From contig DATKZY010000060.1 in NCBI GenBank assembly GCA_035527715.1, forward strand, positions 1 to 11,844: DNA of 11,844 nucleotides, given 5' to 3'. Shown here piece by piece: positions 1 to 6,495 of the stretch. The DNA is from DSUN01 sp035527715 (GTDB lineage Bacteria; Planctomycetota; PUPC01; DSUN01). The position numbers were made by a program, and so were the translations under genes. Position 1 is the stretch's first letter. Each line of letters begins with the position of its first letter. The notes under the pieces are model-generated. The model saw nothing but the letters and a program-made list of their open reading frames with translations, was not told the DNA's origin and ran no database searches.

Positions 1-429
1 CTGGTGGCTGCGGTGTGGGCGGCGACGGCGGGGGCCGAGGAGGCGACGACGTATCGCAAGCACGTCAAGCCGCTGTTCGACGCGAAGTGCGTGAAGTGCC
101 ACGGAACCGACTCGGCGCCCGAGTTGGGCGACTTCAAAGAGGCGAAGGAAAAGTGGATGGCGGACGGCCAGGGGATGCGGATGGACACGTACAGCCATCT
201 CGTCGCCTACGCCGCCTGGCCCGACACGGGCGCCCTGATGCGGCGGCTCGACGACGGGAAGAACGCGAAGGACGGCAAGCCAGGCAACATGCACAAGCAC
301 CTGGGCAAGACGGACGAGGAGATCGCGAAGAACCTGGCGGTGTTCAAGGCCTGGGTGGGCAACTGGACGCTGAAGCGGTGGAAGGAGATCACGAAGGAGG
401 AGCTGGACGGCATCAAGGTGGCATATTGA
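1..429 (+). CDS. Secreted c-type cytochrome, 5' end cut by window edge
   Basis: The frame is open at base 1, so the true start and most of the signal peptide lie upstream. The first visible residues (LVAAVWAATAGAEE) look like the end of an export signal with a cleavage site near AGA. A single heme c attachment motif CVKCH occupies visible residues 30-34, inside a PLFDAKCVKCHG context typical of planctomycete-style cytochrome domains. M97 (in GNMHKHLG) is a possible distal heme ligand, and the following KTDEEIAKNLAVFKAWVG looks like the C-terminal helix of a small class I cytochrome c. Its role would be periplasmic electron transfer; the partner cannot be named. About 140 residues are visible, enough for one heme domain. 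It ends in TGA, 165 bases before the next gene. The heme motif is certain, the subfamily is not. Confidence 0.85.
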   Translation: MVAAVWAATAGAEEATTYRKHVKPLFDAKCVKCHGTDSAPELGDFKEAKEKWMADGQGMRMDTYSHLVAYAAWPDTGALMRRLDDGKNAKDGKPGNMHKHLGKTDEEIAKNLAVFKAWVGNWTLKRWKEITKEELDGIKVAY

Positions 430-450
430 GGCTCTGTTGCGGGAACGGGA

Positions 451-473
451 GGCACAGGCAAGATGCCTGTGCC
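451..473. repeat. Short perfect palindrome, 10-bp arms with 3-nt loop
   Basis: GGCACAGGCA (451-460), AGA, then TGCCTGTGCC (464-473) form a perfect hairpin 21 bases after the cytochrome stop. No T-run follows on the plus strand (the next bases are ACCCCG), so it is a poor intrinsic terminator. From general knowledge, GGCACAGGC/GCCTGTGCC palindromes are often dispersed repeats in planctomycete and related genomes; this could be one copy. It may also protect the 3' end of the cytochrome mRNA. Confidence 0.6.
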
Positions 474-499
474 ACCCCGAGCGAAGCGGGAAGGGGCGC

Positions 500-528
500 T
501 TGACAGGGAGGGGCGGCATGCCTATCCT
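500..528 (+). promoter_or_regulatory. Sigma70-type promoter for the fusion gene
   Basis: TTGACA (500-505) matches the -35 consensus exactly, followed by a 17-base spacer and TATCCT (523-528), a 4/6 match to the -10 box. The predicted transcription start is near 535, giving a leader of about 60 bases before the ATG at 595. This also argues against using the ATG at 538, which would sit almost on the transcription start. Confidence 0.6.
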
Positions 529-582
529 CGGTAGCGGATGCGGGGGGCCGCGGGGGCCGCGCACAGGGCGGGTTCACGCCTG

Positions 583-590
583 AAGGTGGG
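583..590 (+). promoter_or_regulatory. Ribosome binding site that decides the fusion-gene start
   Basis: AAGGTGGG lies 4 bases before the ATG at 595 (8 bases counted from AAGG). The alternative in-frame ATG at 538 has no comparable purine-rich site, so 595 is preferred. Confidence 0.5.
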
Positions 591-594
591 ACGC

Positions 595-2211
595 ATGGGC
601 GAGCAGGCGCTGGAGTTCAGGATCGCGTCGGAGCCGTGGGAGTTCGACGAGATTCACCGGCTTAACTACGCGACGTTCGTCGAGGAAATCCCCCAGCACC
701 ACGCGGACCCGTCGGGGCGGCTGGTGGACAAGTTCCACGCGGAGAACACCTACGTCATCTGCGCGAGCGAGGGGCGGGTGGTGGGGATGGTGGCGTTTCG
801 GGCGAAGCGGCCGTTCTCGCTCGATGCGAAGCTGCCGGACCTGGACTCGTATCTGCCGCCGGGACGGACGGTGTGCGAGGTGCGGCTGCTGGCGGTGGAG
901 AAGGCGTATCGCACGGGGCGGGTGCTCCAGGGGCTGCTGAACCTGCTGGTGCACACGTGCCGGGCGCTGGGGCACGACCTGGCGATCATCTCGGGCGCGA
1001 TGCGCCAGCAGCGGCTCTACCGCCACCTGGGCTTCGTGCCCTTCGGGCCGCAGGTGGGCACGGCCGAGGCACCCTACCAACCGATGTACCTGACGGTGGA
1101 GACGTGGGACAGCAAGCCCGAGGCCCTGGCCCGCGCGGTCGAGGACCCCGCGGTGCGGGAGGGGCAGGCGTTGCTGTTGCCGGGGCCGGTGGGCGTGTCG
1201 CCCACGGTGCGGCGGGCGTATGCCGCGGCGCCGGTGTCGCACCGCGGCGAGCGGTTCCTCAGCGACGTGGCGCACACGCAGCGCCTGCTGTGCAGCCTCA
1301 CGCAGGCCCGACACGCCCAGATCCTCGTCGGCTCGGGCACGCTGGCGAACGACGTCATCGCGGCGCAGCTTTCGCTCGCCGGGACGAAGGGCCTGGTGCT
1401 CGTGAACGGCGAGTTCGGCGAGCGCCTGGTGGACCACGCGCGGCGCTTCGGCCTCGCGTTCGATGTCCACGCCGTGGACTGGGGACAGGCGTTCGAGCGC
1501 GCGGCCGTCGAGGCGGCGCTCGACCGCGCGGGCGAGGTGGACTGGCTTTGGGGCACGCACTGCGAGACCTCGACCGGGGTGCTCAACGACCTGGCGGCGT
1601 GGAGGGACGCCTGCGGGCGGCGAGGCATCAAGCTGTGCGTGGACTGCATCAGCTCGCTGGGCACGGTGCCGCTGGACCTCACGGGCGTGTACCTGGCGTC
1701 GGGCGTGAGCGGGAAGGGGCTGGGGGCGTTGCCGGGGCTGGCGCTCGTGTTCCATAACCACGAGGTGCGGCCGGCCGCGCCGCCGGGGCGGCCGGTCCCG
1801 CGCTACCTCGACCTCGGGCTCTACGCGGCCAACCACGGCGTGCCGTTCACCCACTCGTCGAACCTCCTCTACGCCCTTCAGTCGGCGGTGAGCCAGGCCG
1901 TGCAGGACCGGCCCTACGAGCGAATCGCCGCGTTGTCGGCGTGGCTGCGGCCCGAGCTGCGGAGGATGGGCTTCCGCATCGTCGCGGCGGACGAGCACGC
2001 GTCGCCGGCGGTCATCGGCATCGCGCTGCCGGCGAGCCTTCGCTCGCTCGACGTGGGGGAGCAGTTGGAGCGCGCGGGCCTCCTGCTGAGCTACCGCAGC
2101 GGCTACCTGGCGAAGCGCAACTGGATCCAGATCGGGCTGATGGGCGAGGTGAGCAAGGAGCAGCTCGAGCGCCTCCTCGGCCTCCTCCGCTCCGCGTGCC
2201 CGCTCTCCTGA
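595..2211 (+). CDS. Fusion: autoinducer-synthase-like GNAT acyltransferase plus class V aminotransferase
   Basis: The 538-residue protein has two parts. Residues about 5-165 form a GNAT-type acyltransferase domain: a YATFVEEIPQ helix, a LVDKFHAENTY segment, the core strand EVRLLAVEKAYR leading into an acyl-CoA or acyl-ACP loop (GRVLQG), and the closing YRHLGF motif. This layout recalls FeeM and homoserine-lactone synthase enzymes and the acyltransferase family associated with PEP-CTERM/exosortase systems. From about residue 175 it is a class V PLP aminotransferase of the alanine-glyoxylate/PhnW type: LLLPGPVGVS at the start, SHRGERF, GSGTLAND, HCETSTGV, D350 (CVDCISSLG) for the pyridine nitrogen, and K374 (SGKGLGALPG) as the expected Schiff-base lysine. 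Both active sites look intact. It is followed after 27 bases by a metallophosphoesterase gene, likely in one operon. Both substrates are unknown. The domain calls are firm, the link to acyl signalling or sorting is speculative. Confidence 0.8.
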   Translation: MGEQALEFRIASEPWEFDEIHRLNYATFVEEIPQHHADPSGRLVDKFHAENTYVICASEGRVVGMVAFRAKRPFSLDAKLPDLDSYLPPGRTVCEVRLLAVEKAYRTGRVLQGLLNLLVHTCRALGHDLAIISGAMRQQRLYRHLGFVPFGPQVGTAEAPYQPMYLTVETWDSKPEALARAVEDPAVREGQALLLPGPVGVSPTVRRAYAAAPVSHRGERFLSDVAHTQRLLCSLTQARHAQILVGSGTLANDVIAAQLSLAGTKGLVLVNGEFGERLVDHARRFGLAFDVHAVDWGQAFERAAVEAALDRAGEVDWLWGTHCETSTGVLNDLAAWRDACGRRGIKLCVDCISSLGTVPLDLTGVYLASGVSGKGLGALPGLALVFHNHEVRPAAPPGRPVPRYLDLGLYAANHGVPFTHSSNLLYALQSAVSQAVQDRPYERIAALSAWLRPELRRMGFRIVAADEHASPAVIGIALPASLRSLDVGEQLERAGLLLSYRSGYLAKRNWIQIGLMGEVSKEQLERLLGLLRSACPLS

Positions 2212-2238
2212 GACCGGGCGGGAACCCCAGGGGCAACT

Positions 2239-3174
2239 ATGCGCTGGCTGAGGAAGCGGCGAAGACTGGTCGTTGCGGCCGTTGCGGTCGCCGTCGTCGC
2301 CGCCGCCTTGTGCGGCTACGGCTGCTGGGAGGCGGGGCAGCTCGCACTCGTCGAGCGCGAGCTGGTCTTCGACGGCCTGCCGCCGGCCTTCGACGGCTTC
2401 CGCATCCTGCACCTGAGCGACCTGCACACCAACCGCTTCGGGCTCGTCGAGCGGCGGCTGCGACGCATCCTGGAGCGGACGCCCGCCGACCTGCTCGTGC
2501 TGACGGGCGACTTCAATGCCCACGTGACCACCGACAACGAGCGGGTGTTCGCCAGCCTCGCCCGCATCTTCGAGGGCCTGGAGTATCCCTGGGGCATGCT
2601 GGCGATCCCGGGGAACCACGACCCGCCCGAGTTCTACCTCGGCCTCGCCGAGCGCGGGCCGTTCGCCTGCCTGCTCCGCAGCTCGGCGCTCATCGAGTGG
2701 CAGGGCCAGCGCCTCGCACTCCTCGGCATGGCCACGGTGCGGCCCAACGACGGCGTGCGCGGCGAGCACGAGATTGACGAGGCGGCCTGGGTGGGCAACG
2801 TGGCGCGCCGCAACGGCCCCTTCGGCCTCCTGCCCAACGACCGGCCCGGCCCCCTGGTCTGCGACGCCATCGCCCGTGGCGACACGTTTCGCATCCTCCT
2901 CGCCCACGTGCCCGACTTCATCGTGCCCGCCAAGGCGGAGGGCATTGACCTGGTCCTCGCGGGCGACACGCACGGCGGGCAGATCTGGCTGCCCTTCCAC
3001 GCCACGCTGCTCCTCAAGTCGGCCATCACCCGCCGCTACGTCGAGGGCCACTTCGTCGAGGGCGCCACGCAGATGCACGTCAGCGCCGGCATCGGCACGC
3101 TCTACGTGCCCATCCGCTTCCTGTGCCCGCCGGAGGTGACGCTGCTGACGCTGCGGAGAAGGCAGGAGCCATAG
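2239..3174 (+). CDS. Membrane-anchored metallophosphoesterase (YaeI/YkuE-like)
   Basis: This 311-residue protein begins with a basic stretch (RWLRKRRR) and one hydrophobic segment (about residues 11-26), so it is probably an inner-membrane protein with its catalytic domain outside the cytoplasm. Calcineurin-like motifs follow in order: D61-L-H63, G90-D91, GNHD (125-128), H223 (LAHVPD) and GDTHGGQ (242-248). The family hydrolyses phosphoesters with a two-metal centre; members act on lipid A precursors, phospholipids or nucleotides, so the substrate is open. The final motif normally reads GHTHGGQ; here the first His is Asp243, a change at a metal-2 ligand. The gene starts 27 bases after the fusion gene with an AGGGG-like ribosome site, suggesting co-transcription. 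It ends 20 bases before the stop of the convergent PEP-CTERM gene. Confidence 0.85.
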   Translation: MRWLRKRRRLVVAAVAVAVVAAALCGYGCWEAGQLALVERELVFDGLPPAFDGFRILHLSDLHTNRFGLVERRLRRILERTPADLLVLTGDFNAHVTTDNERVFASLARIFEGLEYPWGMLAIPGNHDPPEFYLGLAERGPFACLLRSSALIEWQGQRLALLGMATVRPNDGVRGEHEIDEAAWVGNVARRNGPFGLLPNDRPGPLVCDAIARGDTFRILLAHVPDFIVPAKAEGIDLVLAGDTHGGQIWLPFHATLLLKSAITRRYVEGHFVEGATQMHVSAGIGTLYVPIRFLCPPEVTLLTLRRRQEP

Positions 3175-3194
3175 AGTCCGGCCGCGCGGGGCGG

Positions 3195-4772
3195 TCAGCG
3201 CCGCCGGCGGCGGAGAGCGGCCAGGCCGAGCCCAAGGAGCACCAAGGTGGCCGGCTCGGGGATAGGTGTCTGCTGCAAGTACTCGGCGTAGAGGGAGGCC
3301 ACCTCCTCAGAGCTCAAGGCGCGGTTGTAGACCCGCAGGTCGGCGATCAGGCCGTCGAAGGCGCTCCCCGTCGTCGAGCCGGCCCGGTTCCCGATCTGGA
3401 ACGAGGCGGAGGAGTTGAAGATGGATCCGGGGGCCCCGGGGGCCGTGCCTTCGAGCAGGCCGTTGACGTAGACCTCAATGGCCGACCCGGGCCGGAAGAT
3501 GCCCGTGATGAAGTAGTCACCGTCGGGCAGCAGCGTGGTCGTGCCGGCGGCCACGTAGCTGGGGTTGAAGGTGCCGGTGGTGCTGATGACGAACATCGCC
3601 TTGTCCACCCGGGTGGGCTCCTGGAGGCCGAAGATGCCCAGGTCGTAGGCCCGCTGAGGGGTGGCGGTGCTGTACTTCGAGGCGATCGAGGAGTTGGACG
3701 CCCACTGGTCGGTCTCGCGGCGGATCCACGCCGCGATGGTCAGGGCGCCCGTGATGTCGAGTTCGGAGCCGCCGGCCCCGTCGGCCACCAGCACGCGGTC
3801 GCCCGCGGCGCGATTGAAGTCGAGCGCGGGAAGCCCCATGGGCCCGCTGGCCACCCGCTGTGTGCCGCTCAGCGTGCCATTGGAATACGCGGGCCCCGCC
3901 GAATCGAGGGCCAGGCTGAAGCCCTGCGGCTCCTGGAAGCGATACCACCCCACCACCCCCGCTGGCGGGGCGGGCGGCGCGTATGCCTGGGGCACGAACG
4001 CGATGTCGCCGACGTACGTCTGGCCCGTGCTGCCCACCACGGTGCGCAGGCCGGTCGCCTTGTTGACGGTGATGAGGGTGTCGGGATTCGTGTTGTCGGC
4101 GCCGTAGAGCACGTCGTCCTCGGGCCGGATCGCCAGGGCGATGTAGGCGGCCAGATTCGCGTCCGTGCCGATCAGGGCGGCGGCGCCCGTGGCCTTGTTC
4201 ACCTGGTAGAGCTGCTTGCTCTCGCCGGCGTAGAGGGTGCCGCCGTTGTCGAAGGCCAGGCCATCCGGGTTGGCGATGCCGAGGGAGCCGACCAGGGTGG
4301 TGGCGGCGGTGGCGGGGTTGATGCTGTAGAGATTGCCCCCTGCGGCGGCGTAGATGTTGCCCGTGGCGGTGTCGAACGCCGCGGCCTCGTACTGCCCGGC
4401 GTTGCCCATGTCGCCGACGAGCGTGGCAATGGCCGTGGCGGGGTCAATGCGGACGAGGTCGGCATTCGCGGCGTTGCCGTAGGAGCTCCCCCACATGGGC
4501 GAGTCGATCGCGTACAGGGCTCCCGTGCCGGGGTCCGCCGTGAACGCCGCGATGGAGATCGAGGGAATGACGGTTCCGCTGGGATCGCGCAGCGACCGCG
4601 CGCCGATCACCGCGCCCGTGGCGGGGTCGAGCTGGAGAAGGTTATCGCCGCTCGAGCTGAACCCCCCGAAGTCGTTCGCGTAGAGCACGCTCGCGACGGC
4701 CGTTGAGGGTAGAAGCGCCGCGGCGGCAAGTAGCGCGGCTGCGAGCAAGCTTCGAGGCCAGGATGCTGGCAT
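3195..4772 (-). CDS. Secreted PEP-CTERM protein with propeller-like repeats and a LamG-type domain
   Basis: The 525-residue precursor starts at the ATG at 4772-4770, chosen because GGAGAAG lies 4 bases upstream and a clean signal peptide follows (residues 1-28, ending TAVAS). Residues about 30-260 carry five repeats of the form L-x-x-(I/L/V)-(D/N)-(P/K)-ATG-x(3)-LVG, at about 45, 106, 148, 188 and 233, as in YncE-like beta-propellers. Residues about 272-498 resemble a LamG/concanavalin-type domain (GVVGWYRF, LTIAAWIRR, IEVYVNGLLEG, GLIADLRVYNRALSSEEV), usually glycan-binding. The C-terminus is a classic PEP-CTERM tail: PIPEPATL, a hydrophobic segment, then RRRRR. Exosortase would recognise PEP, cut the protein and release or display it at the surface. 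No exosortase gene is in this window. Its exact role (matrix, adhesion, polymer binding) is unknown. Confidence 0.9.
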   Translation of the reverse strand: MPASWPRSLLAAALLAAAALLPSTAVASVLYANDFGGFSSSGDNLLQLDPATGAVIGARSLRDPSGTVIPSISIAAFTADPGTGALYAIDSPMWGSSYGNAANADLVRIDPATAIATLVGDMGNAGQYEAAAFDTATGNIYAAAGGNLYSINPATAATTLVGSLGIANPDGLAFDNGGTLYAGESKQLYQVNKATGAAALIGTDANLAAYIALAIRPEDDVLYGADNTNPDTLITVNKATGLRTVVGSTGQTYVGDIAFVPQAYAPPAPPAGVVGWYRFQEPQGFSLALDSAGPAYSNGTLSGTQRVASGPMGLPALDFNRAAGDRVLVADGAGGSELDITGALTIAAWIRRETDQWASNSSIASKYSTATPQRAYDLGIFGLQEPTRVDKAMFVISTTGTFNPSYVAAGTTTLLPDGDYFITGIFRPGSAIEVYVNGLLEGTAPGAPGSIFNSSASFQIGNRAGSTTGSAFDGLIADLRVYNRALSSEEVASLYAEYLQQTPIPEPATLVLLGLGLAALRRRRR

Positions 4773-4776
4773 CTCG

Positions 4777-4783
4777 CTTCTCC
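4777..4783 (-). promoter_or_regulatory. Ribosome binding site for the PEP-CTERM gene
   Basis: On the minus strand GGAGAAG precedes the ATG at 4772 by 4 bases. The frame stays open for 31 more codons upstream, but those codons have no comparable site and would place an arginine-rich stretch in front of the signal peptide. Confidence 0.6.
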
Positions 4784-4871
4784 GACAGTAGCCCCTGCCC
4801 GGACGGATCACCCAGCCGCGTGAAGCCCCCTCAGGCGCTCGGAAGGCTCCCGTACCGGATACCAAATGTAA

Positions 4872-4900
4872 TGCTTACCACGTGCCTGCGCAAATGTCAA
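4872..4900 (-). promoter_or_regulatory. Possible promoter of the PEP-CTERM gene
   Basis: On the minus strand TTGACA (4900-4895) is a perfect -35 box. With a 17-base spacer the -10 region would be TAAGCA (4877-4872), a weak match. The gap from here to the start codon is about 100 bases. The -35 box is back to back with that of the plus-strand promoter. Confidence 0.4.
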
Positions 4901-4923
4901 GCACGAACGAGCCGCAGCCGCAC

Positions 4924-4952
4924 TTGACGCGCGCCGCCCGGTTCGGTAGCAT
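4924..4952 (+). promoter_or_regulatory. Promoter for the hydro-lyase/tmk unit
   Basis: TTGACG (4924-4929), a 17-base spacer and TAGCAT (4947-4952) make a good sigma70-type promoter. The predicted start is near 4959, giving a leader of about 27 bases that holds GGAG (4974-4977), 8 bases before the ATG at 4986. Confidence 0.55.
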
Positions 4953-4985
4953 GCGGCCAGTTCACCCCTTTCTGGAGAGCGCCGC

Positions 4986-6239
4986 ATGGCGAAGACGATG
5001 ACGCAGAAGATCCTCGGCGAGCACGCCGGGCACGACGTGGTGCCAGGCGAGTTCGTCGTGGCCAGTGTGGACTGGGCTTACGTGCAGGACGGCACGGGGC
5101 CTCTGGCGGTGCGACAGGTCGAGAAGTTCGGCGTCGAGAAGCTCCCGCAGCCCGACCGCTGCATCCTGTTCATTGACCACGCCGCGCCCAGCCCGCGCCG
5201 CGAGCTGTCGAACGACCACATCACGCTTCGCCAGTTCGCCGCCAGGACCGGCGCCCTCCTCTCCGAGGCCGGCACAGGCGTGTGCCACGTGCTGGCGACC
5301 GAGTGCTACATCAGCCCCGGCGAGCTGGCCGTGGGGGCCGATTCGCACTCGTGCACCGGCGGCGCCCTCGGCGCCTTCACCACCGGCATGGGCTCCACCG
5401 ATGTCGCCGTGGCCTTCGCCTTCGCGAAGACCTGGCTCCGCGTGCCCGAGACCTGGAAGGTGGTCGTCAAGGGCACCTTCCCCAGGGGCGTCTACGCCAA
5501 GGACTTCATGCTCCACCTCATCGGCACCATCGGCGCCGAGGGAGCGAACTACAAGGCCCTCGAGTTCACAGGCCCAACCGTCGCCGCCATGACGATGGAG
5601 GATCGCCTGACCATCGCCAACATCGTGGTCGAGTGCGGAGCCAAGGCCGGACTCTTCCCGTCCGACGACACGACCCGCAGGTTCCTCGAGGCCCGCGGCC
5701 GCGGCGACCGCTATCGCCCCCTCGCCGCCGACCCCGACGCCCACTATGAGCGGACGCTCGAATTCGACGTCACGAACCTCGAGCCGACCATCGCCTGCCC
5801 CCACCAGCCCGACAACACGAAGACCATCGGCGAGCTGGGCGACGTGCCGATCCAACAGGTCCTCATCGGCACGTGCACCAACGGGCGGCTCGTGGACTTC
5901 CATATCGCGGCCAGCATCCTCAAGGGCCGGAAGGTGAAGCCCGGCGTGCGGCTCCTCGTCACGCCCGGCTCGCGCCAGATTCTCCGCGAGGCCATCGGCG
6001 ACGGCACGATCGCGACGCTCCTCGACGCCGGCGCCACCATCACGGCCCCAGGGTGCGGCGCCTGCGTCGGCGTTCACGACGGCGTGCCCGGCGACGGCGA
6101 GGTCTGCCTCTCGACCCAGAACCGCAACTTCGAGGGCCGCATGGGCAACCCCAAGGCCCTCATCTACCTCGCCTCGCCCGCCGTGGCCGCGGCCACCGCC
6201 ATCGAGGGCAAGATTGCCGATCCGAGGCCATACTTGTGA
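4986..6239 (+). CDS. LeuC/homoaconitase-type hydro-lyase, large subunit
   Basis: This 417-residue protein belongs to the aconitase superfamily, in the short LeuC/HacA group (usual length about 420). It binds a 4Fe-4S cluster that dehydrates and rehydrates a 2- or 3-hydroxy acid such as isopropylmalate or homocitrate. The cluster cysteines are C297 (GTCTNGR), C357 and C360 (GCGACVG). Other family motifs are MTQKIL at the start, DHAAPS, GADSHSCTGGALGAF and NRNFEGRMG near the end. It works as a complex with the small subunit encoded at 6496-6996, separated from it by 256 bases filled with inverted repeats. No leuA, leuB or homocitrate synthase gene is nearby, so the substrate is not fixed by context: isopropylmalate is the default guess, while homoaconitate and dimethylmalate-type substrates remain possible. 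Confidence 0.92.
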   Translation: MAKTMTQKILGEHAGHDVVPGEFVVASVDWAYVQDGTGPLAVRQVEKFGVEKLPQPDRCILFIDHAAPSPRRELSNDHITLRQFAARTGALLSEAGTGVCHVLATECYISPGELAVGADSHSCTGGALGAFTTGMGSTDVAVAFAFAKTWLRVPETWKVVVKGTFPRGVYAKDFMLHLIGTIGAEGANYKALEFTGPTVAAMTMEDRLTIANIVVECGAKAGLFPSDDTTRRFLEARGRGDRYRPLAADPDAHYERTLEFDVTNLEPTIACPHQPDNTKTIGELGDVPIQQVLIGTCTNGRLVDFHIAASILKGRKVKPGVRLLVTPGSRQILREAIGDGTIATLLDAGATITAPGCGACVGVHDGVPGDGEVCLSTQNRNFEGRMGNPKALIYLASPAVAAATAIEGKIADPRPYL

Positions 6240-6245
6240 GAGAGA

Positions 6246-6461
6246 GTGTGGGGAGCACCTTTCTTGAAAGAAAGGTGCTCCCCACACCCCTCTCCAAAGA
6301 ACTTCACACTGGGGCGGCGGCTGTCCCCGCCCACTGTTGATAGGGTAACCTGGGGAGCGGTGATCGACTCAAGTGGGCGGGGACAGCCGCCGCCCCAATG
6401 TAGAAGCTTTTGGACAAGAGGGGGTGCGGGGGAGGAAGCCCTTTTCACGAAAAGGGCTTCC
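6246..6461. repeat. Compound inverted-repeat element between the two hydro-lyase subunit genes
   Basis: The 256-base gap is almost wholly palindromic. A first hairpin has perfect 20-bp arms (6246-6265 and 6268-6287) with a 2-base turn. A long inner inverted repeat has perfect 25-bp arms (6311-6335 and 6372-6396) around a 36-base loop. A third hairpin has perfect 13-bp arms (6434-6446 and 6449-6461), with an imperfect extension on both sides. Reading inward from each end, the flanks also correspond: hairpin, then a G-rich run, then AAAG..CTTC..ACA, then GGGGCGG. The whole block is therefore one imperfect inverted repeat of about 215 bases carrying a hairpin at each end. No T-runs follow the hairpins. 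It looks like an inserted non-autonomous element of MITE or REPIN type. The resulting RNA structure could separate expression of the two subunits. Confidence 0.8.
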
Positions 6462-6495
6462 TTCCCCGCCATCCTCTCCTTCCAATGGAGGCACA

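Noticed and set aside
538..594. ATG at 538 as start of the fusion protein
   Set aside because: No ribosome site, a low-complexity GAAGAAHRAG leader, and a predicted transcription start at about 535. Leaderless translation from 538 cannot be fully excluded.
574..3078. Very long minus-strand open frame (834 codons) opposite the fusion and phosphoesterase genes
   Set aside because: Its product is compositionally biased (R, H, V, E and A rich) with no motif, and the plus strand carries two genes with clear catalytic motifs. High GC makes long antisense frames common.
3123..4706. Plus-strand open frame of 527 codons opposite the PEP-CTERM gene
   Set aside because: The product is G/R/V-rich without any domain, while the minus strand encodes signal peptide, LamG-type motifs and a PEP-CTERM tail.
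4962..6287. Minus-strand open frame of 441 codons opposite the hydro-lyase large subunit
   Set aside because: The plus strand has the cluster cysteines and full family motifs; the antisense product is low complexity.
6246..6287. Intrinsic terminator after the hydro-lyase large-subunit gene
   Set aside because: The hairpin is strong but is followed by CCCCTCTCC instead of a T-run, and the downstream genes have no clear promoter of their own, so full termination is unlikely.
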